This document shows, piece by piece, positions 1 to 8,618 of a DNA stretch of 51,439 nt; positions within the stretch are counted from its first letter, which is position 1; every line of letters begins with the position of its first letter. This stretch comes from Treponema sp. Lineage in GTDB: Bacteria > Spirochaetota > Spirochaetia > Treponematales > Breznakiellaceae. The translations under genes were made by a program, and so were the position numbers. Location: NCBI GenBank assembly GCA_009781475.1, contig WQYB01000011.1:1-51439 (forward strand), written 5' to 3'. The notes below the pieces were generated by a model. That model worked only from the letters and a program-made list of their open reading frames with translations, searched no databases and was not told where the DNA came from.

Positions 1-513
1 AAAGTTCCCGGCGGGATTAAGATTACTTTTCAAAATGAAGAGATGATCGTAGAAGGTCCCAAAGGAAAACTTCAGCAAAAATACCATCCAGTTATCGAAT
101 TTAAAACGGAAGGCGATGTTATAGTCGTTAGCCGCAAGAATGAAGAGAAGCAGTCGAAGGCATATCATGGTCTTTACCGCAATCTTTTGAATAACATGAT
201 AGTTGGTGTTTCAAACGGTTTTAACAGATCTTTAATTGTAAACGGCGTTGGTTACAAGGCTGAAGTACAAGGCAAACTTTTATTAATGAGTCTTGGCTAC
301 TCCAATGATATTTTTGTCGGCATCCCTGAAGGATTAACAGTTGTCGTTGATCAAGGCGGAAAATTGACAATTAGCGGAATAGATAAACAGCGTGTGGGTG
401 AGTTTGCAGCGCAGATTCGCAAGTTAAGAGGTCCTGAACCTTATAAAGGTAAAGGTATTCGTTATGATGATGAAATTATCAGACGTAAAGTCGGTAAATC
501 AGGCGTTAAGTAG
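1..513 (+). CDS. rplF: 50S ribosomal protein L6 (5' end outside window)
   Basis: Large-subunit protein L6, which binds 23S rRNA near the base of the L7/L12 stalk. The reading frame is open from base 1 ([10 protein letters not shown], then [10 protein letters not shown]), so the Met codon at 43 is internal and the true start lies upstream of the window. The VEGPKGKL and GVGYKAEV segments and the C-terminal [13 protein letters not shown] signature are typical of L6. About 170 residues are visible, against roughly 180 for the family. It is followed 8 bases later by rplR, in the usual spc-operon order. Confidence 0.97.
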   Translation, partial: KVPGGIKITFQNEEMIVEGPKGKLQQKYHPVIEFKTEGDVIVVSRKNEEKQSKAYHGLYRNLLNNMIVGVSNGFNRSLIVNGVGYKAEVQGKLLLMSLGYSNDIFVGIPEGLTVVVDQGGKLTISGIDKQRVGEFAAQIRKLRGPEPYKGKGIRYDDEIIRRKVGKSGVK

Positions 514-521
514 GAAAGTAT

Positions 522-884
522 ATGTTACAAAAAATGCTGGAAAAAAACAGAAAACGGCTTAGAAGAAAAGTTCATATCCGAAAAAGGATAAATGGAACTG
601 CAGAACGCCCAAGGATGACTGTTACAAAAAGTAATAAAAGTCTTTCTGTTCAGATTATTGACGATGCCAAGGGTTTCACTCTGGTTTCCGCTTCTTCTTT
701 GGAAAAGGAATTAAAAGATATTAAAGCAAACGTAAAGGGAGCCGCACAATTAGGTGAAGTTGTAGGCAAGCGTTTATTGGAAAGAAATATCAAAGCGGTA
801 GTATTTGATCGCAATGGATATTTATATCATGGAGTTGTTAAGGCTTTAGCCGATGGAACCCGGAAAGCGGGAATCAGTTTCTAG
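522..884 (+). CDS. rplR: 50S ribosomal protein L18
   Basis: L18 binds 5S rRNA in the central protuberance. At 120 residues it has family length, with a basic N-terminus ([13 protein letters not shown]) and the conserved end [29 protein letters not shown] at 512-518 lies close to the ATG at 522. A second in-frame ATG at 534 is a possible alternative start that would remove four residues. It lies between rplF and rpsE in the spc-operon order. Confidence 0.97.
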   Translation: MLQKMLEKNRKRLRRKVHIRKRINGTAERPRMTVTKSNKSLSVQIIDDAKGFTLVSASSLEKELKDIKANVKGAAQLGEVVGKRLLERNIKAVVFDRNGYLYHGVVKALADGTRKAGISF

Positions 885-892
885 GGGGAATG

Positions 893-1558
893 ATGGCAAA
901 ATCGAACGAAATTATCGACAATGATGTTCTCGATGATAAATTAAACGATGCTTCTATTGAAGATAATGATGCAGATACAAGCGCTGAAGATACTGTTGAA
1001 GCGGCTGTAGAAGTCCGCAGAGGCAGAGGTGAAGGCAGAAGAGGCCGCGGAAGAGATCGCGGTGATCGTGAACCTGTTGAAAAAGAATTTGTTGAAAAAC
1101 TTGTTAAACTTAACAGAACTGCTAAAGTTGTAAAAGGCGGAAGGCGTTTTTCATTCTCTGCTCTTACAGTAATAGGAGATCGAAAAGGAAAAGTAGGTTA
1201 TGGTTTTGGAAAAGCAAACGATGTATCCGAAGCTATCCGCAAAAGTATAGATAAAGCAAAAAGAAGTTTGGTTCAGCTTCCTGTTAAAAACGGCACTATA
1301 CCGCATGATGTAAAAGGATTTTTTAAATCTTCTTATGTACTTTTAAAACCAGCCCGTTCAGGTACTGGTATTATCGCAGGCGGTCCTGTACGCGCAATAA
1401 TGGAAGCGGGCGGAGTTACCGACGTGCTTTCAAAGTCAATCGGATCATCAAATCAATATAACGTAGTAAAAGCTACATTTGATTGTATTACAAAGATGAT
1501 GGATGCTAAAACTGTTTCAAGAAACAGAGGCAAGTCCCTCAATGAACTGTGGGGTTAG
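893..1558 (+). CDS. rpsE: 30S ribosomal protein S5 with long N-terminal extension
   Basis: S5 takes part in decoding accuracy and helicase activity at the mRNA entry channel. The S5 core begins near residue 62 (EFVEKLVKLNRTAKVVKGGRR) and includes GYGFGKANDV and ARSGTGIIAGGPVRAIME. Ahead of it are about 60 extra residues: an acidic Asp/Glu-rich stretch, then a run of Arg-Gly repeats (RRGRGEGRRGRGRDRGDRE). There are tandem ATG codons at 890 and 893. The second is preferred because AGGGGG at 883-888 is too close to the first. The total of 221 residues compares with about 165-170 for most S5. Confidence 0.95.
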   Translation: MAKSNEIIDNDVLDDKLNDASIEDNDADTSAEDTVEAAVEVRRGRGEGRRGRGRDRGDREPVEKEFVEKLVKLNRTAKVVKGGRRFSFSALTVIGDRKGKVGYGFGKANDVSEAIRKSIDKAKRSLVQLPVKNGTIPHDVKGFFKSSYVLLKPARSGTGIIAGGPVRAIMEAGGVTDVLSKSIGSSNQYNVVKATFDCITKMMDAKTVSRNRGKSLNELWG

Positions 1559-1570
1559 GAGGAACGACGT

Positions 1571-1774
1571 ATGGCAAAAATTAAAGTTCAGCTTGTACGC
1601 AGTACTATAGGAGCTCTTCCTCAGCATCGCGCTACAGTTAGATCATTGGGTCTTAGAAAAATCGGTTCGTCAAAAGAACATGATAATAACCCGGCTATCA
1701 TGGGAATGGTAAGAAACGTGTCTCATTTGGTAAAAGTTACTAATATGGATAAAGTCGAAAAGGATAAGAAATAA
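1571..1774 (+). CDS. rpmD: 50S ribosomal protein L30
   Basis: L30 is a small large-subunit protein, here 67 residues. The N-terminal [12 protein letters not shown] strand and [16 protein letters not shown] helix are family features. AGGAGG spans 1558-1563 ahead of the ATG at 1571. The stop codon TAA shares its last base with the ATG of rplO, so the two are likely translationally coupled. The basic tail (KVEKDKK) is slightly longer than in the shortest L30 proteins. Confidence 0.96.
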   Translation: MAKIKVQLVRSTIGALPQHRATVRSLGLRKIGSSKEHDNNPAIMGMVRNVSHLVKVTNMDKVEKDKK

Positions 1775-2304
1775 TGGCTCACGATTTTAATTTGCACGCC
1801 CCGGTTGGCGCAAACAAAAAAAAGCGGATAGTTGGACGCGGGCAAGGTTCAGGCAGAGGAACTACCGCAGGTAAGGGGCATAAAGGACAGCAAGCACGCT
1901 CCGGCGGAGGAAATCCCTACGTTGGATTTGAAGGCGGTCAGATGCCTCTTTACAGAAGACTTGCACGAAGAGGTTTTTCAAATCATCCTTTTAAACAGGA
2001 ATGGCAAATTGTAAATCTTAACGATGTTGAAAAACGCTATGAAGCAGGTGAAACTGTTGACATGGCTTCTTTACATAAAAAGAAACTTGTTAAAGGCAGT
2101 GATCCGATAAAAGTACTTGCCAACGGAAATATCACAAAAAAATTAATTTTTAAGATCGATGGAATTTCTGCGGCAGCAAAAGAAAAGATAGAAAAGGCAG
2201 GAGGCGAGGTAACAGTAATACCGGCTCCTCAAAAAGCCAGACCAAAAAATAAAAGTAAAGGCGCAGATGCGAAAGCACAAGCGGCTAAAGCAGGCGGAAA
2301 GTAA
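1774..2304 (+). CDS. rplO: 50S ribosomal protein L15
   Basis: L15 is a 23S rRNA-binding assembly protein. The Gly/Arg-rich N-terminal arm (GRGQGSGRGTTAGKGHKGQQ) and the GFEGGQMPLYRRLARRGF segment identify it. At 176 residues it exceeds the usual ~145, because of a C-terminal Lys/Ala-rich tail of about 25 residues. It overlaps rpmD by one base and its stop abuts the secY ATG directly, so the three genes are tightly coupled. Confidence 0.97.
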   Translation: MAHDFNLHAPVGANKKKRIVGRGQGSGRGTTAGKGHKGQQARSGGGNPYVGFEGGQMPLYRRLARRGFSNHPFKQEWQIVNLNDVEKRYEAGETVDMASLHKKKLVKGSDPIKVLANGNITKKLIFKIDGISAAAKEKIEKAGGEVTVIPAPQKARPKNKSKGADAKAQAAKAGGK

Positions 2305-3639
2305 ATGGCTAATCCCATAATTGGAATGTTTAGGATAAAAGAATTGCGCGAGCGCATCCTCTTTACTTTCGGAATGCTTGTAGTATTCCGAATTGGCGCA
2401 GTATTTCCCATTCCAGGAATAAATGTAACCGTACTTAAAAATTATTTTGATATGGGAAGTTCCGGCGGAGGAAATCCGATTGTAAATTATCTTGACTTCT
2501 TCGCAGGCGGCGCATTCTCAAACTTCTCCGTATTCATGCTTGGGATTATGCCTTATATCTCTATGTCAATTATTATGCAGCTTTTATTAATTGTTTTTCC
2601 AAGTTTGAAAAAAATATCGCAAGAAGACGGCGGACGCAAAAAAATCCAGAAATGGCAGCGCTACGGAACAGTAGTTGTCTGTTTAATTCAATCATTTGCC
2701 GTTACTCAATACGCAAGAATGATTGACGGAAGTACTCCCGAACCGCTTTTAAATGTTCCTATGACGTATTTTACATTGATTGCCATGCTTACTGTTACAA
2801 CAGGAACAATGTTCCTTATGTGGATAGGTGAACAAATAACCAAAAGAGGTGTCGGTAATGGTATTTCATTATTGATTTTCGCAGGTATTGTCGCCCGTTT
2901 GCCTGTAGCAATTATCGAATTATTCGGTCTTATGAGACGAAACGAAATTAATCCTGTTTTTGTTATTATTGTTCTTGTCATGTTCGTAGGAATTGTAGCG
3001 TTGGTTGTTTTTGAACAGCAAGGACAGCGCAAGATTCCTGTTAATTATGCGAAAAGGGTAGTCGGCAGAAAAATGTACGGAGCGCAGAATATTTATATTC
3101 CGTTTAAAATTAATCCGTCCGGTGTTATTCCTGTAATTTTCGCTTCATCAATTTTGATGTTTCCATTGCAGATTGCCCAATCTGTAGGAGGTAATTTCCC
3201 GTGGCTTGCTACTATATCGAACTGGTTAAATCCACTGGGAGTTTTTTATAATGTACTTTATGTAATACTCATTGTTTTCTTCGCATATTTTTATACACAG
3301 GTTACTTTAAACCCGATAGAAATAGCGAAACAAATAAGGGAAAATGGCGGTTCCATTCCCGGGATTAGAACTGAACGTATTGAAGAATATCTTACAAAAA
3401 TCCTGAACCGTATCGTACTGCCTGGAGCGCTATATTTGGCGTTTATAGCAGTCACCCCAACACTTATACAATTAGCATTCAGGATACCGGCTTCGATTGC
3501 TTTCCTTATGGGCGGTACTTCACTTCTCATTATGGTTGGTGTAGGGCTTGATACCATGAAGCAAATTGAAGGATTGTTAAAGATGCATCACCATGAAGGT
3601 TTGGTGAAGCGCGGAAAATTACGCGGAAGGAACTTGTAA
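2305..3639 (+). CDS. secY: Protein translocase subunit SecY
   Basis: SecY is the channel-forming subunit of the SecYEG translocon in the inner membrane. The 444 residues contain about ten hydrophobic segments. Signatures include FAGGAFSNFSVFMLGIMPYI near residue 70, the cytoplasmic loop QQGQRKIPVNYAKR, and the C-terminal loop GGSIPGIRTERIEEYL. The start abuts the rplO stop. The adk, map and infA genes that often follow secY are absent here, and rpmJ follows instead. Confidence 0.98.
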   Translation: MANPIIGMFRIKELRERILFTFGMLVVFRIGAVFPIPGINVTVLKNYFDMGSSGGGNPIVNYLDFFAGGAFSNFSVFMLGIMPYISMSIIMQLLLIVFPSLKKISQEDGGRKKIQKWQRYGTVVVCLIQSFAVTQYARMIDGSTPEPLLNVPMTYFTLIAMLTVTTGTMFLMWIGEQITKRGVGNGISLLIFAGIVARLPVAIIELFGLMRRNEINPVFVIIVLVMFVGIVALVVFEQQGQRKIPVNYAKRVVGRKMYGAQNIYIPFKINPSGVIPVIFASSILMFPLQIAQSVGGNFPWLATISNWLNPLGVFYNVLYVILIVFFAYFYTQVTLNPIEIAKQIRENGGSIPGIRTERIEEYLTKILNRIVLPGALYLAFIAVTPTLIQLAFRIPASIAFLMGGTSLLIMVGVGLDTMKQIEGLLKMHHHEGLVKRGKLRGRNL

Positions 3640-3642
3640 CTT

Positions 3643-3670
3643 AGGTTGAAACAACAGAGGTTGAAACAAC
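3643..3670 (+). repeat. 13-bp tandem repeat in secY-rpmJ gap
   Basis: AGGTTGAAACAAC occurs at 3643-3655 and again at 3658-3670, separated by two bases. It lies immediately after the secY stop and before the rpmJ ribosome-binding site. No function is evident. A slippage duplication is the simplest reading. Confidence 0.8.
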
Positions 3671-3694
3671 CCGATATTTAGGAGATTATGAAGA

Positions 3695-3808
3695 ATGAAA
3701 GTTAGAACGAGTGTGAAGCCCATTTGCGATAAATGCAAGGTAATTAAACGAAATGGGATTATTCGAATTATATGCCAGAATCCCAAGCATAAACAAAAGC
3801 AAGGTTAA
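3695..3808 (+). CDS. rpmJ: 50S ribosomal protein L36
   Basis: This 37-residue gene starts [20 protein letters not shown] and ends KHKQKQG. It keeps the zinc-ribbon ligands Cys11, Cys14, Cys27 and His32, so it is the zinc-binding form of L36. GGAG at 3681-3684 precedes the ATG at 3695. It sits between secY and rpsM, the standard position in genomes where adk-map-infA have left the operon. Confidence 0.96.
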   Translation: MKVRTSVKPICDKCKVIKRNGIIRIICQNPKHKQKQG

Positions 3809-3821
3809 AGGAGAATAGTAC

Positions 3822-4187
3822 ATGGCACGTCTTGTAGGGATTGACCTCCCAAATAAACATGTAAATATCGCATTGACCTATATTTTTGGTATTGGCAAGT
3901 CAAGCGCAGATGAAATTGTCGCAAAAGCCAAACTTGATCCTATGCGGTTAATTAATGATTTGTCTCAGGAAGAACTCAATGAGTTAAGGACAATCATTGA
4001 AAGTGATTATAAAGTAGAAGGCCGTCTGAGGACAGAGATCGCTCTAAATATTAAACGGCTTATGGATATTGGATGTTACCGTGGTTTAAGACACCGTAAA
4101 GGGCTGCCGTTAAGAGGCCAGCGCACAAGAACTAATGCCCGTACCCGCAAAGGTAAAAAGAAAACCGTTGCCGGTAAGAAGAAATAG
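3822..4187 (+). CDS. rpsM: 30S ribosomal protein S13
   Basis: S13 of the small-subunit head contacts tRNA and the L5 bridge. The N-terminus [20 protein letters not shown] contains the helix-two-turns-helix region, and the C-terminal signature [22 protein letters not shown] is complete. It has 121 residues, family length, with a basic [11 protein letters not shown] tail. AAAGGAG lies upstream of the ATG. The next gene is rpsK. Confidence 0.97.
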   Translation: MARLVGIDLPNKHVNIALTYIFGIGKSSADEIVAKAKLDPMRLINDLSQEELNELRTIIESDYKVEGRLRTEIALNIKRLMDIGCYRGLRHRKGLPLRGQRTRTNARTRKGKKKTVAGKKK

Positions 4188-4202
4188 GGATTGGAGGAAT
4201 AA

Positions 4203-4595
4203 GTGGCAACAGCTGCAAAAGCTACAAAAAAGAAGAAAGAGAAAAAATCAGTATATGAAGGTAATGTCTTTATTCAGGCAACCTTTAACAATACGATTGT
4301 TACAATCACCGATTTGATGGGAAATACTGTTTCCTGGGCAAGTTCGGGTATGCTGCAATTCAGAGGTGCGAAAAAATCTACGCCTTTTGCCGCCCAATCG
4401 GTAACAGAAACTGCTGCCGCAAAAGCGCTTCAGGCAGGTTTGCGTGAAGTTCATGTTTATATAAAAGGACCCGGTATCGGAAGAGAATCAGCAATAAGAC
4501 AGCTTGGAGTTATGGGGATAAAAGTAAAATCCATTAACGATGTTACCCCAATTCCGCATAATGGCTGCAGGCCAAGAAAAACCCGTCGAATATAA
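4203..4595 (+). CDS. rpsK: 30S ribosomal protein S11 (GTG start)
   Basis: S11 is part of the platform of the 30S subunit, near the mRNA exit. It has 130 residues, with [20 protein letters not shown] near residue 30 and the C-terminal signature [17 protein letters not shown]. The start is GTG at 4203, supported by GGAGG at 4193-4197 with five-base spacing. The N-terminal tail is rich in Lys and Ala. Confidence 0.97.
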   Translation: MATAAKATKKKKEKKSVYEGNVFIQATFNNTIVTITDLMGNTVSWASSGMLQFRGAKKSTPFAAQSVTETAAAKALQAGLREVHVYIKGPGIGRESAIRQLGVMGIKVKSINDVTPIPHNGCRPRKTRRI

Positions 4596-4617
4596 GACGG
4601 TCATATAGGAGAAACAT

Positions 4618-5253
4618 ATGGCTAGATACACCGGCCCTGTTTGCAGAATGTGCCGTGTAGAACAGAAAAAATTAATGCTCAAAGGGAATCGCTGCAAAAG
4701 CGATAAATGCCCTATGAATAAAAAAAGAGCGGCTCCCGGTAAAGATCCGAAAGCCAGACCCGGTAAAAGATCCGATTACGGCGTACAATTAAGAGAAAAA
4801 CAAAAACTTAAAAGAATTTATGGAATGCAGGAAAAGCAGTTCCGGTTATTCTTCGATAGAGCACAGCGTATGCCCGGTATTGCAGGTGAAAACCTGTTTG
4901 TATTGCTTGAAAGAAGGCTTGATAATGTTGTTTACAGATTACGGTTTGCATCATCAAGAAGTCAGGCAAGGCAGCTTGTATTACATGGACATGTAAAAGT
5001 GAACGGTCAGAAGATCACAATTCCTTCATATCTTGTAAAACCTGAAAATGAAGTAAGCATAAACGAAGGAAGCAAGAATTTGACTGTTATCAAAGACGCT
5101 TTAAGAGAGTATGGAAAATCCGGCGTAATGCCCTGGCTCAGTTTGGACCCGGATTCAATGAAAGGAAAATTCCTTGCTTCTCCGCGTCGCAGTGATATTA
5201 CGGACCTCGGTGATATAAAAGAACAGATGATCATTGAGTTATATTCTAAATAA
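4618..5253 (+). CDS. rpsD: 30S ribosomal protein S4
   Basis: S4 is a primary 16S rRNA-binding assembly protein. The N-terminus MARYTGPVCRMCRVEQ, followed by NRCKSDKC, supplies four cysteines (9, 12, 26, 31), the zinc-binding form of S4. The central S4 RNA-binding domain reads ERRLDNVVYRLRFASSRSQA and HGHVKVNGQKITIPSY. Its 211 residues are normal. AGGAG precedes the ATG, and rpoA follows 18 bases after the stop. Confidence 0.98.
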   Translation: MARYTGPVCRMCRVEQKKLMLKGNRCKSDKCPMNKKRAAPGKDPKARPGKRSDYGVQLREKQKLKRIYGMQEKQFRLFFDRAQRMPGIAGENLFVLLERRLDNVVYRLRFASSRSQARQLVLHGHVKVNGQKITIPSYLVKPENEVSINEGSKNLTVIKDALREYGKSGVMPWLSLDPDSMKGKFLASPRRSDITDLGDIKEQMIIELYSK

Positions 5254-5271
5254 GGTACGATAGGAGATAGC

Positions 5272-6327
5272 ATGGCCCGTAAGAATCTTATGCAAGGTTT
5301 TAAACGCCCTAAAAATATAACATTCGAGCATGGTGAACTTAATCAAAATTACGGTAAGTTCATAGCATCGCCGTTTGAGCCGGGCTTTGGTACGACTGTA
5401 GGTAATACATTACGCAGAGTACTTTTATCTTCGATACAAGGTTATGCGATTACCGCTGTAAAAATTGAATCAATTGACGCTAACGGAACTGTTCACAATG
5501 TATCCAGTGAATTTGAAACAATTCCTAATATTATCGAAGATACTCTTGAGGTAATTAATAATTTAAAACAAATTCGTTTAAAGCTGCCTCAGGACGGCGA
5601 ACAGGAAGTTCTGCTTTATGAATGGTCAGGTAAACAGGATATAAAAAGTGACGATTTTGCCCGCATGGGACAGGTCGATGTTCTTTCTTCCGGTCAGCAT
5701 ATTATGTCTTTGATGGATGGAGCAAATATCAGATTTGAAATTCAAATTGATTTAGGCAGAGGTTATGTTCCGTCTGAAGTTAATGAACGGTACATAGAAG
5801 TTATTAATACAATTCCTGTTGACGCTATTTTTTCTCCTGTTAAAAAAGTCAAGTTCAATGTTGAATCTACACGTGTAGGACAGCGAAACGATTATGATAA
5901 ACTTGTACTGGAAGTTTGGACAGACGGAACTGTAAGACCCGAAGACGCTTTGGCAGAATCCGCCAAAATTGCAAAGGATCATTTTTCTGTTTTTATTAAC
6001 TTTGACGAAAATAATTTAGGTCTTGATGACGATCTTGATGATGATAACGATCATATACGCAAGATATTAAGTACACCGGTTGAAGAACTTGAACTTTCGG
6101 TACGTTCTTCAAATTGTTTAAAGAATGCAAATATAAAAACTATAGGCGAGCTTACACGAAAAACTGAAGATGATATAGCAAGAACACGTAATTTCGGAAA
6201 AAAATCACTTCAGGAAATTAAGGAAAAACTTAAAGAATGGAATTTAAGCCTTGGTATAACTGATTTAAATGTACTTAAAAACGCACGTTTGGAAATCAAA
6301 GTAAAGGAAACTGAAGATGAAGCATAG
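5272..6327 (+). CDS. rpoA: RNA polymerase subunit alpha
   Basis: RpoA scaffolds RNA polymerase assembly and contacts upstream promoter elements and activators. The N-terminal dimerisation domain has [20 protein letters not shown], and the middle carries the VNVAR-like region VERYIEV and [13 protein letters not shown]-type segments. After an acidic linker (residues ~246-258), the C-terminal domain has [20 protein letters not shown] and [15 protein letters not shown], with helix-hairpin-helix character. It has 351 residues. The last 11 bases overlap rplQ. Confidence 0.98.
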   Translation: MARKNLMQGFKRPKNITFEHGELNQNYGKFIASPFEPGFGTTVGNTLRRVLLSSIQGYAITAVKIESIDANGTVHNVSSEFETIPNIIEDTLEVINNLKQIRLKLPQDGEQEVLLYEWSGKQDIKSDDFARMGQVDVLSSGQHIMSLMDGANIRFEIQIDLGRGYVPSEVNERYIEVINTIPVDAIFSPVKKVKFNVESTRVGQRNDYDKLVLEVWTDGTVRPEDALAESAKIAKDHFSVFINFDENNLGLDDDLDDDNDHIRKILSTPVEELELSVRSSNCLKNANIKTIGELTRKTEDDIARTRNFGKKSLQEIKEKLKEWNLSLGITDLNVLKNARLEIKVKETEDEA

Positions 6328-6775
6328 AAGAGGTTTTAACCCACTCCAAAGAATGTCAGCGCATCGAAAAGCGCTGAAAAGAAACATGGTTACATCTCTG
6401 TTCAGACAGGAACGGATAAAAACTACAAAAGCAAAAGCGCTTGAAATACGCCGTACAGCGGAAAAAATGATTACACGCGCTAAAGAAGATTCCGTGCATA
6501 ATAGGAGAATTGTTTCAAGCCGTCTTTTTGATGAAGGTGTAGTAGCAAAACTTTTTACCGATATTGCTCCAAGGATGAAAGACAGAAACGGCGGTTATAC
6601 ACGTATAATTAAACTGGGTGAGCGAAAAGGCGATGCCGCAGAAATTGTAATTTTGGAACTTGTTGATTATAAATTAGATACTGAAGATAAAAAGAAAGCG
6701 AAAAAAGGCGAAGAAAAGACCAAAGCTGCCAAAGGCAGTCAAGATGCTAAAAGCAGCAAAGGCAAGGGGAAATAA
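6317..6775 (+). CDS. rplQ: 50S ribosomal protein L17 with Lys-rich tail
   Basis: L17 lies near the polypeptide exit tunnel. [20 protein letters not shown] and [20 protein letters not shown] are diagnostic. The core ends near residue 125 at [13 protein letters not shown] low-complexity Lys/Ala/Gly/Ser tail of about 27 residues follows. The ATG lies inside the end of rpoA (11-base overlap), and its stop abuts the next ATG at 6776. Confidence 0.97.
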   Translation: MKHRRGFNPLQRMSAHRKALKRNMVTSLFRQERIKTTKAKALEIRRTAEKMITRAKEDSVHNRRIVSSRLFDEGVVAKLFTDIAPRMKDRNGGYTRIIKLGERKGDAAEIVILELVDYKLDTEDKKKAKKGEEKTKAAKGSQDAKSSKGKGK

Positions 6776-7129
6776 ATGTCTAAACCACATAGAGGGCAAA
6801 GTATCCGGGAGTTATATGCACGCGGAAGAGGCGAATGCCCCATTTGCAAACGTGTAAATGTAAAAGTATTATACGAACAGGAAGCCGGAGGGCAGAAATT
6901 TAAAATATGTAAAGTTTGCAAAGCTGCGATTAAAAACGGTACAAAAAAACTTCCTGTTGTAGAAGTTCCGGTAGTTGAAGCTGCTGCACAACCTGCCGCT
7001 GCAGAACCAAAAGCAGCCGAAGTTTCAGTAGCTGAAGCTACTGTGGCCGAACCAAAAGCTGCAGAACCTGTTGCTGAAGAAAAAGCGGCTGAAGTAGCTG
7101 CACAACCTGCTGCATCCGAAAGTGAATAA
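6776..7129 (+). CDS. Small zinc-ribbon-like protein with Ala/Glu/Pro tail
   Basis: A 117-residue protein at the end of the ribosomal operon. Residues ~17-60 contain two CxxC pairs (CPICKRV and CKVCKAA) about 25 residues apart, a plausible zinc ribbon on a basic N-terminus (MSKPHRGQSIRELYARGRG). The second half, from about residue 62, is low-complexity Val/Ala/Glu/Pro with repeats such as AEPKAAE. The ATG abuts the rplQ stop. A ribosome- or polymerase-associated role is inferred only from position and composition. I do not recognise a named family. Confidence 0.85.
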   Translation: MSKPHRGQSIRELYARGRGECPICKRVNVKVLYEQEAGGQKFKICKVCKAAIKNGTKKLPVVEVPVVEAAAQPAAAEPKAAEVSVAEATVAEPKAAEPVAEEKAAEVAAQPAASESE

Positions 7130-7166
7130 ATTATTTACATCTTACGCTGATTTTTAAGGGGGGATT

Positions 7167-7487
7167 GTGAGTAGTATAGAAATAACCTGTGATAATTTTA
7201 ATTCTGAAGTTGTCCAGTCAGACATACCTGTTCTAATTGACTTTTGGGCTCCCTGGTGCGGACCGTGTAAAATGATAGGTCCTGTTATTGATCAAATAGC
7301 AATAGAAAATTCCGGTCGTTTAAAAGTCGGCAAAATTAATATAGATAACGAAGCAGATCTGGCACAGCAATACGGGATATCATCCATTCCAACTTTAATT
7401 GTTTTTAAAGACGGACAAATGGCGGCTCAGAAAAACGGAGCCGCCCCCAAACACGACATAGAAGCTCTTTTTAAAAATTTAATCTAA
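7167..7487 (+). CDS. trxA: Thioredoxin
   Basis: A 106-residue thioredoxin, a cytoplasmic disulfide reductant. The active site WAPWCGPCKM places the redox cysteines at 31 and 34. The cis-proline loop SSIPTLIVFKDG and the terminal GAAPKHDI helix are present. The start is GTG at 7167, behind a GGGGGG run at 7158-7163. The likely partner reductase trxB is at 19302. It ends eight bases from the convergent lipoprotein gene. Confidence 0.96.
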   Translation: MSSIEITCDNFNSEVVQSDIPVLIDFWAPWCGPCKMIGPVIDQIAIENSGRLKVGKINIDNEADLAQQYGISSIPTLIVFKDGQMAAQKNGAAPKHDIEALFKNLI

Positions 7488-7494
7488 AAAACTT

Positions 7495-8505
7495 TTAATA
7501 TCGTCTGGTATTATTAACCCCTCCCGGTGTTGCACCGCTTGTTACTGTAATGTACCAGTCTGCAGATGAGTTTGAATTTACTGCAGTTTCATTACGGTTT
7601 ATTGTGCGTGTATTTGTTGTTCCGGTACTTGGAATTGCATCAGACGGGCGGCAGGTAAGACCATCTTTTGATTTCCATGCGTTTTTGCTGAATAAAAAAT
7701 TGGCAGCTTCTTCAAGATAATCTTTTGGCCAAGGATCACCCGGATTTTCGCATAGCATTACCGCATTAAGTACATTGTCATCCTGATCCAGAATATAAAT
7801 GACAGCTGTTTTATGCAGAAGTTTTGTAGTTCCCGGCATCCAAAAATCACGAGCATTAGGCGATGAGTTTACTCCTCCCGATTCTGATAGGTTAGTGCCG
7901 TATTCATCTTTGCTGGCATAAGGATCATAAGTACGCAAGTGAAGAACAGCATATTCGCCGTTTTTTACTTCGACAGGAGAAAACTCAAAAATTGTTTTTC
8001 TTGCGGCATTTGAGTTGCCGGTAATAACCAGCCGCATCCCCCCTAAATTACCTGCCGATTTCATTTTTAATTCGATAAACTCGGATTTTCTTCCCGCTGC
8101 GGCATTTGAATATTCAGTACACAGTTCATTAATCTCGATTTTAGGCATCCGGTTATTTCTTGTCCTTAAATTTACAAGAACATTGATTGTGTTTGACTTT
8201 TCATCTGCTGCCAGAATATCCGCAGTAATTAATTTTCCCGGTTCAGCTCTTTCTTTTAACTTAACCCTTACGGTACTGCCGTTATCTATTGATTCGACAG
8301 GTATATCCGGATAAAAATTAATACTTTTTATGTTTACCGGCCTTGAAAAAACGAACTCGATTTCTTCTTCAGAAACCGCTTTGCAACTTAGATAAAGCAG
8401 CGCCTGCGAGCTGCTTCCCGTCATCCGTGCGGGTAGTCCCGCATCCGGAGTTGAACAAGAGCTGATTAATATACAAGCCCCTGCCAGTAAAAAATAATTT
8501 TTCAT
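7495..8505 (-). CDS. Lipoprotein with lamin-tail-like domain
   Basis: A 336-residue exported lipoprotein. Starting at 8505 (MKNYFLLAGACILISSCSTP) gives a signal peptide with lipobox ISSC. GGAGG lies seven bases before this ATG, so an upstream in-frame start at 8574 is rejected. The middle (residues ~125-200, KIEINELCTEYSN through KSEFIELKMKS and GGMRLVITGN) resembles a lamin-tail (LTD) fold, usually found in extracellular proteins; this is an inference. It is transcribed away from the PPIase gene at 8619. Confidence 0.85.
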   Translation of the reverse strand: MKNYFLLAGACILISSCSTPDAGLPARMTGSSSQALLYLSCKAVSEEEIEFVFSRPVNIKSINFYPDIPVESIDNGSTVRVKLKERAEPGKLITADILAADEKSNTINVLVNLRTRNNRMPKIEINELCTEYSNAAAGRKSEFIELKMKSAGNLGGMRLVITGNSNAARKTIFEFSPVEVKNGEYAVLHLRTYDPYASKDEYGTNLSESGGVNSSPNARDFWMPGTTKLLHKTAVIYILDQDDNVLNAVMLCENPGDPWPKDYLEEAANFLFSKNAWKSKDGLTCRPSDAIPSTGTTNTRTINRNETAVNSNSSADWYITVTSGATPGGVNNTRRY

Positions 8506-8618
8506 ATTATTTCCTCCGCCTATATATGGGTTGAAGGCGGCGTTTTGCATGACCGATCTAGACAAAAAATGCAAAAAATGCTATTTTTATCAGGCATTAA
8601 TAAATTTTGAGGTATAAT

